A stretch of DNA of 64,000 nucleotides from Bacillota bacterium. GTDB taxonomy: Bacteria; Bacillota; Clostridia; Lachnospirales; Lachnospiraceae. The stretch covers positions 115,341-179,340 of the forward strand of contig JAEYOQ010000002.1 in NCBI GenBank assembly GCA_023411555.1, in the 5' to 3' direction. The translations under genes were made by a program, and so were the position numbers. Each line of letters begins with the position of its first letter. Position 1 is the stretch's first letter. Shown in pieces: positions 8,758 through 17,634 of the stretch. Under the pieces are notes generated by a model. It worked only from the letters and a program-made list of their open reading frames with translations. It was not told where the DNA came from and made no database searches.

Positions 8758-9735
8758 ATGGAATTAAAGCATCAGGTACTTGAAATATTAGAAAAAAACC
8801 GCGGAAATACAGTGAATGGAGCTAAGCTGGCTAGTGAGCTGTACGTCACCCGAAGTGCTGTATGGAAGTCCATCAAGGCTTTGCAGAAGGAAGGCTATCA
8901 TATCTCGGCAGTGACGAACAAAGGCTATTGTCTCCAGGTCGGGAACGATATCGTATCCGCTGAAAGCATTATCCCCTATCTGAAGGGTGCTGCGTCAAAC
9001 TTTCAACTGGAGGTAAGACAAAGCGTAAGCTCAACTAATACACTGGCCAAAGAAATGGCTGCTCAGGGTGCTGTAGAGGGTACTGTTTTGATTGCTCTCG
9101 AACAGACCGAGGGACGTGGACGTATGGGTCGGTCCTTCTACTCTCCGTCGTCTTCGGGAATCTATTTTTCTATCATACTCAGACCAAAGCTTAAGCTGGA
9201 GGATTCCCTTCTAATCACAACAGCTACTGCTGTGGCTGTCTCACAAGCGATTGAAACCGTTGCGGGTGTAAAGTCGGGAATTAAGTGGGTGAACGATATC
9301 TATCTTGGTGATAAGAAGGTATGTGGTATCCTGACTGAAGCCTCCTTGAATTTTGAAAGCGGCAGCCTTGAGTATGCCATCGTAGGCATTGGAATCAATA
9401 TTGATACCAATGACTTCCCAGAGGACATCAGTCATGTGGCCGGAGCCCTGTTTAGCCAGAAGCCAACCGGCTCTCCCATCACCTCAATCCTAGTTGCAGA
9501 AGTTCTTAATAATATGGCGAAATGCATGAACACCTTAACAGATAAGGCTTATCTTGACGAATATCGAAGACGTTCTTTTTTAATTGGTAAGGATATTCTC
9601 GTACTTAAGGGTAAGGAGACTTTATATGCGAAAGCAATCGATATCGATGATCAGGCGAGACTTGTCGTAGAATACGAGGACAAAACGATAGAAGCTCTAA
9701 ATTCTGGCGAAGTAAGTGTTCGTGCTAAGGGATGA
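8758..9735 (+). CDS. birA: bifunctional biotin-protein ligase / biotin repressor
   Basis: Activates biotin to biotinyl-AMP and attaches it to biotin carboxyl carrier proteins; family members with an N-terminal helix-turn-helix also repress biotin genes. Of about 325 residues, the first 65 are a winged helix (NGAKLASELYVTRSAVWKSIKALQKEGY). The catalytic domain has the ATP/biotin loop GRGRMGRSFYSPSSSGIY, KWVNDIYL with the catalytic Lys, and a C-terminal SH3-like domain. I chose the ATG at 8758 because AAGGAT lies 8 bp before it; the in-frame ATG at 8740 is less well placed. The biotin importer gene bioY follows on the same strand after 138 bp, a functional pairing. Its promoter and leader carry unusual dyads. 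Confidence 0.93.
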   Translation: MELKHQVLEILEKNRGNTVNGAKLASELYVTRSAVWKSIKALQKEGYHISAVTNKGYCLQVGNDIVSAESIIPYLKGAASNFQLEVRQSVSSTNTLAKEMAAQGAVEGTVLIALEQTEGRGRMGRSFYSPSSSGIYFSIILRPKLKLEDSLLITTATAVAVSQAIETVAGVKSGIKWVNDIYLGDKKVCGILTEASLNFESGSLEYAIVGIGINIDTNDFPEDISHVAGALFSQKPTGSPITSILVAEVLNNMAKCMNTLTDKAYLDEYRRRSFLIGKDILVLKGKETLYAKAIDIDDQARLVVEYEDKTIEALNSGEVSVRAKG

Positions 9736-9825
9736 GACTAAGACCTACTTCTTTGCGAAATAAATGACAGCAATGGAATATCAAAAAAGATAGCTCATTA
9801 GTTTAATAAAAATAGAAAGGAAAAG

Positions 9826-9860
9826 TATCAAAGGGCTAAAGTGCCTATCAGCCCTTGATA
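9826..9860 (+). promoter_or_regulatory. hairpin between ribosome binding site and bioY start
   Basis: TATCAAAGGGCT (9826-9837) and AGCCCTTGATA (9850-9860) form a near-perfect hairpin. A good ribosome binding site, GAAAGG near 9815-9820, lies before it and no purine-rich site lies between it and the ATG at 9874. When folded, the hairpin would bring the GAAAGG within reach of the ATG, which suggests translation dependent on RNA folding. Confidence 0.45.
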
Positions 9861-9873
9861 TAGTGATTACAAT

Positions 9874-10440
9874 ATGAATTCATCTAATACAACCATGAAT
9901 AAGGCTCAACGAATCAGTACCAGAGATCTGGTCCTAACCGGTATGTTTGCTGCTGTCCTTTGTGTAATGGCTCAGATAGCAATTCCAATCCAGCCCATTC
10001 CTTTTACCCTGTCTTTATTTGCCCTTTTCCTCATCGGTGCTCTTTTGCAGCCCCGCTACGCCTTCCTAGCTGCCTTAATCTACCTTCTCTTAGGAGCCTT
10101 CGGAGTTCCTGTATTTGCATATTTTAGGGGAGGTCTCGCCCATCTAACCGGTCCTACCGGCGGATACTTAATGGCATATCCAGTGATGACACTCGTCACT
10201 GCCCTATTTCATCAGCTGGGAAAAAAGCACAAAATCATTTACTTAACCATTGGCATGGCGATATCCTTGCTCCTTTGCTATCTCATAGGTACCCTGTGGT
10301 TTACTTTTGTCACCGGCAAGACTCTCTATGTCGCCCTATCCTTGTGTGTATTTCCCTTTATCCCCTTTGATATCCTAAAGATCATACTTGCAGTCTCTTT
10401 AAGCCTGCTTATCCGTAAGTCTTTAATTAAACAGCCGTAG
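9874..10440 (+). CDS. bioY: biotin transporter BioY
   Basis: Substrate-binding membrane subunit of an ECF-type biotin importer. At 188 residues it has normal family length, with about six hydrophobic helices and the BioY signature GGLAHLTGPTGGYLMAYP (about 89-106). No EcfA/EcfT genes are adjacent, so it would work alone or with a shared energy-coupling module. Neighbourhood with birA supports a biotin uptake and use unit. The start codon has no close ribosome binding site; a GAAAGG 54 bp upstream is separated from it by a stable hairpin. A later ATG at 9895 also lacks a site, so the start is the least certain point. Confidence 0.9.
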   Translation: MNSSNTTMNKAQRISTRDLVLTGMFAAVLCVMAQIAIPIQPIPFTLSLFALFLIGALLQPRYAFLAALIYLLLGAFGVPVFAYFRGGLAHLTGPTGGYLMAYPVMTLVTALFHQLGKKHKIIYLTIGMAISLLLCYLIGTLWFTFVTGKTLYVALSLCVFPFIPFDILKIILAVSLSLLIRKSLIKQP

Positions 10441-10450
10441 TTGAAATTAA

Positions 10451-10663
10451 CGAGACTGTTGTATAAGCTAGTGATACAGGAACGACCAACATGCATCCCT
10501 CACACACAGGTTGCCGGACATCTTATTGCTTTGTATGCCATTTTATCAAACATAAATGTTTGCTATTTGTCATACTAAGCAACAATCCGTCCGTCAAACA
10601 GTGCATTATGGGATGCATGTTGGCCGTTCCTGTATTTAAAACCTATGTTATGCAACAGTCCCG
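10451..10663. repeat. 213-bp imperfect inverted-repeat element, MITE-like
   Basis: The left end begins CGAGACTGTTGTATAA and the right end, read on the other strand, CGGGACTGTTGCATAA. The two ~95-bp arms match with few gaps, best in the block ACAGGAACG-CCAACATGCATCCC present in both orientations (near 10477 and 10611). It fills nearly the whole space between the convergent genes bioY and the SNF2 helicase. A miniature inverted-repeat transposable element or a large bidirectional terminator-type hairpin would both fit. No transposase is present. Confidence 0.6.
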
Positions 10664-10671
10664 TTTAGTCT

Positions 10672-13600
10672 TTACATCGGTGCAAATAACTCCTCCAGCT
10701 CTTCCTTCGTTAAGGAGTTGATAAATACCTCCTTGGAGCTGATGATGGAATCAGATAATTCCTTCTTCTTGCGTTGCAGCTTGAATATCTTCTCCTCAAT
10801 AGTCCCCTTTGTAATCAGCTTCATCACATGAACCTTATTCTGCTGTCCGATTCGATATGCTCGATCCGTTGCCTGATCTTCAACCGCCGGATTCCACCAG
10901 GGATCATAATGGATTACGGTATCCGCACCGGTCAGATTGAGTCCAGTTCCACCCGCCTTCAAGGAGATTAAGAATACCTTACCCTCTCCCTGATTAAACC
11001 GTTTTACATAGTCATTACGGTCTTGCGTAGCCGTTGAGCCCTCAAGATAGAAATACGGAATATCCAAATCCTTAAGCTCTCCTTCAATAATGCGAAGCAT
11101 GGAAGTAAACTGGGAGAATACCAGGATGCGATGATCGTTGGCGATTGCTTCCGGAATAAGCTCCATAAGAAGCTCCAGCTTACCACTTCCTCCCTGATAG
11201 TTATCTAGGAAGGTCGAGGGATGACAACAAATCTGACGAAGTCTTGTAAGGGCTGCAAGAATCTTTATTCTGTTTTTCTCTACCCCATTCTCTTCTAACT
11301 CAGAATGCATTTCATTGCGGATATTCTCCAAAAAGGACATATATACAAGCTTTTGTCCTTCCGAAAGATCGGTAAGCATCTTGGTCTCATATTTATCCGG
11401 CAACTCTGTCAATACATCCTTCTTCATACGTCGCAGGATAAAGGGTTCAATATGCTGGTGCAGATCACTCAGCGCCTGCATATCCTCCTTTAGGATTGGC
11501 TTCTCATACAGCTCAACAAAGCGGGAATGAGAATAAAGGTACTCTGGCATAATGAAATCAAAGATGGACCATAGCTCTGATAAACTATTCTCAATCGGTG
11601 TACCGGTAAGCGCAAAATGGTGCTTTGCCCGTAACCGCTTTACTGATTTAGCATTCAGGGACGAATCGTTCTTGATATACTGTGCTTCATCAATAAAGAC
11701 GGTATGAAACTCTATCTTTTCATACAAGGCTATATCCCTTCTAATTAAGGGATAAGAGGTAATCAAGACATCGTAATCATTATATTTCTCAATTGCTTCC
11801 TGTCGTTCTGACGGATTACCGGTTATCACCAAAGCCTTTAAGCCAGGTGAAAAATTCTCTATCTCATCCTGCCAATTGTAGATTAAGGAGGTGGGACATA
11901 CAATCAGATGATGTGAGCTTGGGTCTTCTACAATACAGGAGGTAATATACACGATGGACTGCAGTGTTTTACCAAGACCCATATCGTCTGCCAGTATCCC
12001 ACCAAGATCATTCTCTGCCAAGGTTTTTAACCATTTGAAGCCGGTTAACTGATATTGACGCAGTTCCGCCAGTATTCCCTCCGGAAGCTGATGGTCGGTT
12101 TTAGAAGGATTCAATATCTTTTCGGTTAATGCCATAAAATCTCTGTCTCGTTCAAAGACAAAGTCCTGATCCGAGAATGCCTTCTCCAGATACAGGGCAT
12201 GCTGTTTATCTAAGAACATAGCATCCTCACGGATATTTTTATCCTTGATGTACAAGGAATTTAATATGTGAGATAACTCACTCATGGCCGTATCCTCAAG
12301 GTTAATGAAGCTACCATTCTTCAGACGATAATACTTCTTCTTTACCTGATAGGAATTCAATAACTCCTTCAATTCCTCCCTTGGTACTTCATCAAAGGAC
12401 AAATCAAGCTCCAGCATATTAAATTCGGAATTCAGACGGACGCCTGCCTTGAAGCTGCCCGGAGCACGGATACCAAGTCTTCTGAAATCTTCGGAATAGA
12501 AAAGATTTGCTTTTTCCTCCAATTCCATCACTCTGCCGGATAGAAACTCATAGATCTTTTCCTCATCCTTCAGCAGATAGAAATTCTTATAGGGTACAAA
12601 GCCCTGCTTTAACAGCTCGGAAATGATTTCATCCTCCTTCTCCCGCTGACGAACCACGATATAAGAACCAGCCGCAGCGTTACCAAAGGAATTGAATTCA
12701 TATTCACCGTATTTATATTTTAACTCGGCTTTAATACCTGACTTATATTTATCAAAATAAAGCTTAGCTTCCATATCACAGGTAATATACCTACTCTTAA
12801 GCTCTTCCGGAATATCCAGAAGCATCGTCTCACTAATTCGGGGAAGTACGTATTCTAAGAAGTTGGTTTTCAAATCTCCCCGGAAGGTTAAGGGCTCCTT
12901 GTCCTTACCAAGACTATTATAGAAGGGTTTGTAATTACGAATGAACTTCTTATCGGGCATATAGATTGCACCATCATAGAACAGAAGCTCACCGGTCTCT
13001 GTTAGCGGTAATACCGCTTCCTTCCCCTGATAATCAATGCTAATAAAATCCTCATCCATAGACAGCTGATAGGATATCTTCGGATTCCCTTTTATAAATA
13101 CCACATCGGTATACACCTTACCGTACAACTCCAGTACAAAGGGGGATCCTTTCAGAATATCTAACAGCTTCACCAGCATGTTTTTCGTAATAAACATCTG
13201 AGATTTCGAGAATATCTTTGAGAAGTGGGTACTGTCTAATACCTCCTGTATCTCATAAATTCCAATAAGGTATTCCAGCAGTTCCAGAGAGATTGCATCA
13301 AAGGTACTCTCCCCACTCACATATTTGAACTCCTTGCCTATAGCAAAGTTCTCCTTATGATAAATATCAGAAAGGAATTTTTTGATTGTTTGTATTTTAT
13401 ATTTACGGGTGCTTCCACCTCGAAGCGATAGCATAGCTCTTGCATTCTCCCCCTTAAGAATAGAAGGGATACTTATTATAATCTCTAACCCAAAGGTCTC
13501 ACCGACTAAAACACTGTCCTCCTGAGACATAAAATAATCCAACAGCTGCATTACCTTGCGCTCTCTGGGACTCTTGGATTCATTAAGTAGGGAACGCTCC

Positions 13601-13884
13601 TGATATTTTAAGACGAACAATAAGGCTGCCACCACATGCTTACATGCTCCCTGGTCCTTTAACCGAGAGGGACAATTACAGCTATAATCAAAGGAGCCAT
13701 CCTCCTGTTCATCAATGGTTACTGAATAATTATAATTACCACGAACGGTCAGACGATACTGTTTACTTGTATTGGAATATGTCGCATTTACAATCCGGTT
13801 GTCCTTATAATATTGTAGCCCGCGAGCATATATCGTATCATCCGATGCTAAGTTGCGTATTCCTGTACGCGAAATCTGAATCAT
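10672..13884 (-). CDS. SWIM zinc finger SNF2-family DNA helicase
   Basis: An ATP-dependent DNA translocase of 1,070 residues. The N-terminus has a SWIM zinc finger (CNCPSRLKDQGACKH, about 69-83), then a long SNF2-associated region up to about 600. The SF2 core follows: motif I GGILADDMGLGKTLQS, a DEAQ box (FIDEAQYIKN), LTGTPIENSLSELWS, and the C-terminal helicase lobe with LISLKAGGTGLNLTGADTVIHYDPWWNP and RAYRIGQ. Bacterial proteins of this class are common in Clostridia and act in DNA repair or chromosome handling; the exact role is unknown. AGAAAGGTG precedes the ATG. It is transcribed alone, towards the inverted-repeat element at 10451-10663, with no defence-type nuclease or methylase beside it. 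Confidence 0.93.
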   Translation of the reverse strand: MIQISRTGIRNLASDDTIYARGLQYYKDNRIVNATYSNTSKQYRLTVRGNYNYSVTIDEQEDGSFDYSCNCPSRLKDQGACKHVVAALLFVLKYQERSLLNESKSPRERKVMQLLDYFMSQEDSVLVGETFGLEIIISIPSILKGENARAMLSLRGGSTRKYKIQTIKKFLSDIYHKENFAIGKEFKYVSGESTFDAISLELLEYLIGIYEIQEVLDSTHFSKIFSKSQMFITKNMLVKLLDILKGSPFVLELYGKVYTDVVFIKGNPKISYQLSMDEDFISIDYQGKEAVLPLTETGELLFYDGAIYMPDKKFIRNYKPFYNSLGKDKEPLTFRGDLKTNFLEYVLPRISETMLLDIPEELKSRYITCDMEAKLYFDKYKSGIKAELKYKYGEYEFNSFGNAAAGSYIVVRQREKEDEIISELLKQGFVPYKNFYLLKDEEKIYEFLSGRVMELEEKANLFYSEDFRRLGIRAPGSFKAGVRLNSEFNMLELDLSFDEVPREELKELLNSYQVKKKYYRLKNGSFINLEDTAMSELSHILNSLYIKDKNIREDAMFLDKQHALYLEKAFSDQDFVFERDRDFMALTEKILNPSKTDHQLPEGILAELRQYQLTGFKWLKTLAENDLGGILADDMGLGKTLQSIVYITSCIVEDPSSHHLIVCPTSLIYNWQDEIENFSPGLKALVITGNPSERQEAIEKYNDYDVLITSYPLIRRDIALYEKIEFHTVFIDEAQYIKNDSSLNAKSVKRLRAKHHFALTGTPIENSLSELWSIFDFIMPEYLYSHSRFVELYEKPILKEDMQALSDLHQHIEPFILRRMKKDVLTELPDKYETKMLTDLSEGQKLVYMSFLENIRNEMHSELEENGVEKNRIKILAALTRLRQICCHPSTFLDNYQGGSGKLELLMELIPEAIANDHRILVFSQFTSMLRIIEGELKDLDIPYFYLEGSTATQDRNDYVKRFNQGEGKVFLISLKAGGTGLNLTGADTVIHYDPWWNPAVEDQATDRAYRIGQQNKVHVMKLITKGTIEEKIFKLQRKKKELSDSIISSKEVFINSLTKEELEELFAPM

Positions 13885-14108
13885 ATACGCACACCTTTCT
13901 AGAATTGTATCTTATAATTATACCACATAAAGTAATAGTTGTGCTATATAATTTAATGTATTTCGACCTTTTTGTTACATTTGTCAATACTTTAAAAAAT
14001 AGTATACGATGCCTATCGAATCTGTCTTTATTATAGTCACCAATTAATGGTAAATCAAAATATCAATCGACATATTATGTAATATAATAGGATTACTTTA
14101 AAGTGCTC

Positions 14109-14206
14109 TTATACCTCCTCTAAACCACTGATACAAGAGCATGAAGAACCCTCAAGTCGACTACTATGAATCTGAGATGACGCTAAGCGTCATAATGGAG
14201 GTATAA
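14109..14206. other. folded element, possible small RNA or attenuator
   Basis: A 10-bp closing stem TTATACCTCC (14109-14118) with GGAGGTATAA (14197-14206) encloses a perfect hairpin ATGACGC-TAA-GCGTCAT (14177-14193). A further short dyad, TGCTCTT with AAGAGCA, lies at the left. Strand and function are unknown; no family is recognised. Confidence 0.4.
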
Positions 14207-14237
14207 AGGTTTACATAGCATAAGTATTAATATAACA

Positions 14238-14313
14238 ATAAAAAAGAGAGTATCTATCATTTTATGATTTCGTCCGAAAATGCTTCGTTCGAATGAATTT
14301 CAATAGATACTCC
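14238..14313 (-). terminator. terminator-like hairpin on the minus strand
   Basis: GAGTATCTAT and ATAGATACTC pair across a ~45-base loop that itself holds a CATTTT/AAAATG hairpin. On the minus strand the stem is followed by TTTTTT. It would end a minus-strand transcript coming from the tandem repeats at 14398-14532, although no gene is recognised there. Confidence 0.5.
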
Positions 14314-14397
14314 CTACAATATTAAGTTATTATTCATATTCTCGTGGTACATGCCAACTCATCTTCAGAATTACTTTGAACTATTTCGCAAAGCCAT

Positions 14398-14532
14398 TGG
14401 TGGTCTTGTACCATCCTAAAATCTGTTTGAGGTGTTCCAACTAACGTGTTTGGTGGTCTGTACCTTCCTTTCTTTTCATATTTTGAGGTCTTACACAAAC
14501 TATTTCGGTGGTCTGTACCTTCCTTTCCTCCA
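14398..14532. repeat. three ~54-bp imperfect tandem repeats
   Basis: On the minus strand, GGTACAGACCACC (once GGTACAAGACCACC) recurs at steps of 53 and 55 bp, near 14398, 14451 and 14506. Two copies extend to GAAAGGAAGGTACAGACCACC, and CTATTTCG (plus strand) recurs in two units. The uneven step breaks any reading frame, so the repeats are probably not coding. They are not a CRISPR array: too few, too divergent, and the spacers resemble each other. Confidence 0.5.
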
Positions 14533-14982
14533 TATTTTATTACTTCTTTTATTACTTCTATTTGCAATACCCTAAACTATGAGGGTTATTACCATGATAA
14601 AATGAATAATTAAATTTTCATTGGACTCATTCCTTTCATTCAAATTAGCGTCTGAGCTAAAGTTTTTTATCTATTTTGTTTATGAATTTATTTTACCTTG
14701 TAAATTGATATTTGTCAATACTATTGTCTGTCATTTTGAATATTATTTTATAATTGTCATATATGTGCTGTATTTTCTGACTTTTATTCCATATACTGTT
14801 AATTTATCTCCGATTTCTCGGTCGCCTAATGACAAAATTAATCGTGCAAAAATCGTACAAAATCAAAAATAATAATTGCTATTTCTGAGTCTTTATATTA
14901 TTATATTTAGTTAAGGAATAAAAAACGAACCATCCAAATCATTCCTATCTTAACAACCAATTAACATATGGAGGTGTCTTCT

Positions 14983-15903
14983 ATGAGACATATTATCAGT
15001 CCGACTGACCTTACTGTAGCTGAGCTTGGCGAGCTTCTAGAATTATCAGAGAGGATAATCGATAATCCTAAGAAATTCGCTGATGTGTGCCGTGGAAAGA
15101 AGCTGGCCACACTATTCTATGAACCTAGTACACGAACCCGACTTAGTTTTGAAGCAGCTATGCTTAATCTTGGGGGTAATATCTTAGGATTCGCATCTGC
15201 CGATTCCAGTTCGGCTTCTAAAGGCGAAAGTGTTGCCGATACCATTCGAGTTATTTCCTCCTACGCAGATATCTGTGCTATCCGCCATCCAAAGGAAGGC
15301 GCCCCATTCGTTGCATCTACCTATTCTTCTATTCCAGTTATCAATGCCGGTGACGGCGGTCATAATCATCCCACTCAAACCTTTACCGATTTATTAACAA
15401 TTAAGAATCTCAAAGGACGATTAGATAATTTAGTCGTTGGCTTTTGCGGTGATTTAAAGTTCGGCCGTACCGTACATTCATTGATTAATGCTCTCGCTCG
15501 TTATGAAGGAATCAAGTTTATACTAATCTCACCCGAAGAGCTCCGCATTCCGGCCTATATCCGTGAAGAGGTATTAAAAGCAAATAATATCGAGTTCGAG
15601 GAGGTTCGTAGTCTGGAGGACTCCATGCCGATGCTTGACATTCTGTATATGACACGAGTACAGAGAGAACGCTTCTTCAATGAAGAAGATTATATCCGAT
15701 TGAAGGATATCTACATCCTGGATGCCAAAAAGATGGCTCTCGGAAAATCAGACATGCTTGTACTTCACCCTCTGCCCCGTGTTAATGAAATCGCTACTGA
15801 GGTAGATGAAGATCCCCGTGCAGTATACTTTAAACAGGCCCAGTATGGCGTATATGTACGAATGGCTCTTATCATGAAATTATTGGAGGTGGAAGAATGC
15901 TAA
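14983..15903 (+). CDS. pyrB: aspartate carbamoyltransferase catalytic subunit
   Basis: Second step of pyrimidine synthesis: carbamoyl phosphate plus aspartate to carbamoyl aspartate. About 306 residues, normal for the chain. Carbamoyl-phosphate site [15 protein letters not shown] (about 46-60), the KGES loop Lys, [11 protein letters not shown] and the aspartate-binding [13 protein letters not shown] and [12 protein letters not shown] are all present. The ATG at 14983 is preferred because GGAGGTG sits 8 bp before it; another ATG at 14968 overlaps that site. The regulatory subunit gene pyrI overlaps its end by 7 bp, so the two are co-translated into a class B-type holoenzyme. No pyrR-type attenuator was seen upstream. 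Confidence 0.97.
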   Translation: MRHIISPTDLTVAELGELLELSERIIDNPKKFADVCRGKKLATLFYEPSTRTRLSFEAAMLNLGGNILGFASADSSSASKGESVADTIRVISSYADICAIRHPKEGAPFVASTYSSIPVINAGDGGHNHPTQTFTDLLTIKNLKGRLDNLVVGFCGDLKFGRTVHSLINALARYEGIKFILISPEELRIPAYIREEVLKANNIEFEEVRSLEDSMPMLDILYMTRVQRERFFNEEDYIRLKDIYILDAKKMALGKSDMLVLHPLPRVNEIATEVDEDPRAVYFKQAQYGVYVRMALIMKLLEVEEC

Positions 15904-16325
15904 ATATCGGTGTACTCAATCAAGGAATTGTAATCGATCACATTAAGGCGGGCGGCGCCATGAAGATTTATTCCTATCTCGATCTGGAGAATAAAGATGT
16001 GTCTGTAGCTATTATTAAGAATGCTAAGAGTAATAAGATGGGTAAAAAGGATATCATAAAGATTGAGGGAACCATGGATGATCTTGATCTGGATATTCTT
16101 GGAGCATTGGATCATCGTATTACAATTAACATAATAGACGACGGCAAAATCATCGCGAAGAAAAATCCCTCTTTGCCGGAGCAGGTATCCAACATCTTAA
16201 AATGTAAGAACCCGAGATGCATCACCTCCATCGAACCGGGACTGATCCATTCCTTCAAGCTGACAGATCGTACCAATGGTGTTTATCGCTGTATCTTCTG
16301 TGAGCAGGCCTTTGATCGGCGTTAA
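15897..16325 (+). CDS. pyrI: aspartate carbamoyltransferase regulatory subunit
   Basis: Allosteric subunit that binds nucleotides (ATP, CTP, UTP) and links PyrB trimers. It has 142 residues. The N-terminal nucleotide-binding domain starts [20 protein letters not shown]. The C-terminal zinc domain has four Cys in CKNPRCI and CIFCEQ (about residues 103-138), as needed for contact with PyrB. GGAGGTGGAAG inside the end of pyrB serves as its ribosome binding site, with a 7-bp overlap of the genes. It ends at a strong terminator. Confidence 0.96.
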   Translation: MLNIGVLNQGIVIDHIKAGGAMKIYSYLDLENKDVSVAIIKNAKSNKMGKKDIIKIEGTMDDLDLDILGALDHRITINIIDDGKIIAKKNPSLPEQVSNILKCKNPRCITSIEPGLIHSFKLTDRTNGVYRCIFCEQAFDRR

Positions 16326-16356
16326 TAAGAACCTAAATAACTAACCTTTTTGCTGA

Positions 16357-16398
16357 AATGAGGCTGCCGCAAACTATATTGCAACAGCCTCATTTTTT
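16357..16398 (+). terminator. terminator of pyrBI
   Basis: AATGAGGCTG and CAACAGCCTCATT form the stem, followed by TTTTT. It lies 30 bp after pyrI and just before the convergent phosphodiesterase gene. Confidence 0.85.
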
Positions 16399-16408
16399 CA
16401 ATTACTGA

Positions 16409-17275
16409 TTATGAATCCCTTTTCAATGCAATTACTTGTTGAAAAGCACTTTCCCAGAACTCATCATGGAGATTACCATCTGGCATGTAACCAAATACCT
16501 CCTTCGTTCTTTCCTCTGCCAGCTGTATTACATCAAGGATGATATTCTCCCCAGTTATTATTTGATATTGAATCAGATTGGCAAAGGTCTTTGACTTTCT
16601 AGGTAAGTCACTTTCATTAAATTCTTTTATAAAGAGATCGATATCGTATTCTAACGAGAAAAATTCCGGTCTCCAGCACTGGTTCTCACCATGTAATATC
16701 GCAAATTGACCTTGTCCAGCTACTCCTACCGGAATGCCGACAGAACCGGGATTAATCATAGTCTTACCACGATAATCGTACCTGCCCTGAATATGAGTAT
16801 GCGCACAGATTAAAAGCTGTGTCTCTACCTCTTCCAGGCGTTGATTTGCTAACTCACTTTCAAAAAATAATAGCTCCCGATCTGAGACTGGAGAGCCATG
16901 GCAGATCGTAAAATCAGGATAGCCCTTGATTGATACCACCTGATATATCCCCCATTCTTTGAATTGCTCAAGATCCTCCGACGTCAGATTCTCATAGGTG
17001 TAGAGCAAAGAGCCTGTGCTGGAGTCATATTCCCAATGATCCTCCAACTTCTCATGATTTATCTGATAGCCTTCCCTATTCCCCCGGATGATCCAGGTAG
17101 AATGATTTTTATAGATATTCCTTATCATTGCAAGTGTCCTTTGGGGATATGGACAATCGCTGATGTAGTCGCCCAGGAACACATAGCCATCAACCTTTTC
17201 TCGTTCACAATAGGCTAAACATTGCTCCAATGCTCTATAATTACTATGGATATCTCCCAATAATGCCAATTTCAA
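16409..17275 (-). CDS. calcineurin-like metallophosphoesterase (YfcE/ApaH-like)
   Basis: A cytoplasmic dimetal phosphoesterase of 288 residues. Metal-binding motifs are in order: GDIHSNYRAL (7-16), GDYISDCPYP, RGNREG, CHGSP and CAHTHIQGRY followed by NPGSVGIP, the layout of the YfcE/MJ0936 family. A ~90-residue C-terminal helical extension follows the catalytic core. The start appears to be TTG at 17275, with GAGGTGACAAGAT before it. Substrate not predictable; phosphodiester or nucleotide. It stands alone, convergent with pyrBI. Confidence 0.88.
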   Translation of the reverse strand: MKLALLGDIHSNYRALEQCLAYCEREKVDGYVFLGDYISDCPYPQRTLAMIRNIYKNHSTWIIRGNREGYQINHEKLEDHWEYDSSTGSLLYTYENLTSEDLEQFKEWGIYQVVSIKGYPDFTICHGSPVSDRELLFFESELANQRLEEVETQLLICAHTHIQGRYDYRGKTMINPGSVGIPVGVAGQGQFAILHGENQCWRPEFFSLEYDIDLFIKEFNESDLPRKSKTFANLIQYQIITGENIILDVIQLAEERTKEVFGYMPDGNLHDEFWESAFQQVIALKRDS

Positions 17276-17360
17276 ATCTTGTCACCTCAAAGAATGTAAT
17301 TTCGTAAAACTTATATGTTACCTATGACGTTACACCGCTACTGATACCGTTCCTTTTATC

Positions 17361-17505
17361 TTGCTTTTATTGTTACTTTTGCTGTTTCTTTTGCTGTTTT
17401 TTACTGTTTCTTTTGCTTTTTCTTTTGCTTTTGCTTTTTCTTTTGCTTTTTCTTTTTCTTTTGCTGTTTCTTATGTTGTTTCTTTGCTGTTTCTTTTGCT
17501 GCATC
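17361..17505. repeat. low-complexity pyrimidine tract
   Basis: About 145 bp made almost only of TTTTGC, TTTTTC and TTTCTT words in irregular hexamer-like repetition, a polypurine-polypyrimidine run with one strand nearly free of purines. It lies between the SOD terminator and the phosphodiesterase start. Open frames across it give only Leu/Phe-rich or Lys/Arg-rich strings without a ribosome binding site, so I treat it as a simple repeat. Confidence 0.6.
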
Positions 17506-17528
17506 GTCATATTAAATTTTATAGTAAC

Positions 17529-17603
17529 AAAAAAATCGCCCTATGTACAGTAGCTACTGCTATCCTTTTAGTCTATTTCATAGCAGCTCTCACATAGAAC
17601 GAT
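17529..17603 (-). terminator. terminator of the superoxide dismutase gene
   Basis: On the minus strand a long stem (ATCGTTCTATGT... with ...ACATAGGGCGAT, and an inner GCTGCTAT/ATAGCAGTAGC pair) runs straight into TTTTTTT. It lies 32 bp after the SOD stop. Confidence 0.8.
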
Positions 17604-17634
17604 TATATTAAATCTCTTTTCATTGAATCCTTAC

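Larger units (their letters stand above)
13885..14982. other. 1.1-kb spacer with structured and repeated DNA
   Basis: No convincing protein gene lies here. Base composition is very A/T-rich. It holds, in order, a folded element (14109-14206), a minus-strand terminator-like hairpin (14238-14313), ~54-bp imperfect tandem repeats (14398-14532) and an A/T-rich stretch before pyrB. Two open frames (14334-14567 minus, 14621-14872 plus) lack ribosome binding sites and family likeness. A terminator on the minus strand suggests an untranslated minus-strand transcript. Confidence 0.5.

Noticed and set aside
10491..10721. Plus-strand frame of 76 codons
   Set aside because: It lies inside the inverted-repeat element and runs into the end of the SNF2 gene; no start site support.
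14398..14532. CRISPR array
   Set aside because: Only three degenerate units of ~22 bp, with spacers that resemble one another, and no cas genes.
14334..14567. Minus-strand frame of 77 codons
   Set aside because: No ribosome binding site, no standard start, runs through out-of-phase tandem repeats and resembles no family. Kept as a repeat region, not a gene.
14621..14872. Plus-strand frame of 83 codons before pyrB
   Set aside because: Phe/Ile/Tyr-rich product expected from A/T-rich DNA; no ribosome binding site and no family likeness.
17373..17510. Lys/Arg-rich 45-codon frame on the minus strand
   Set aside because: It is a translation of the simple polypurine repeat right after the SOD terminator, without a ribosome binding site.
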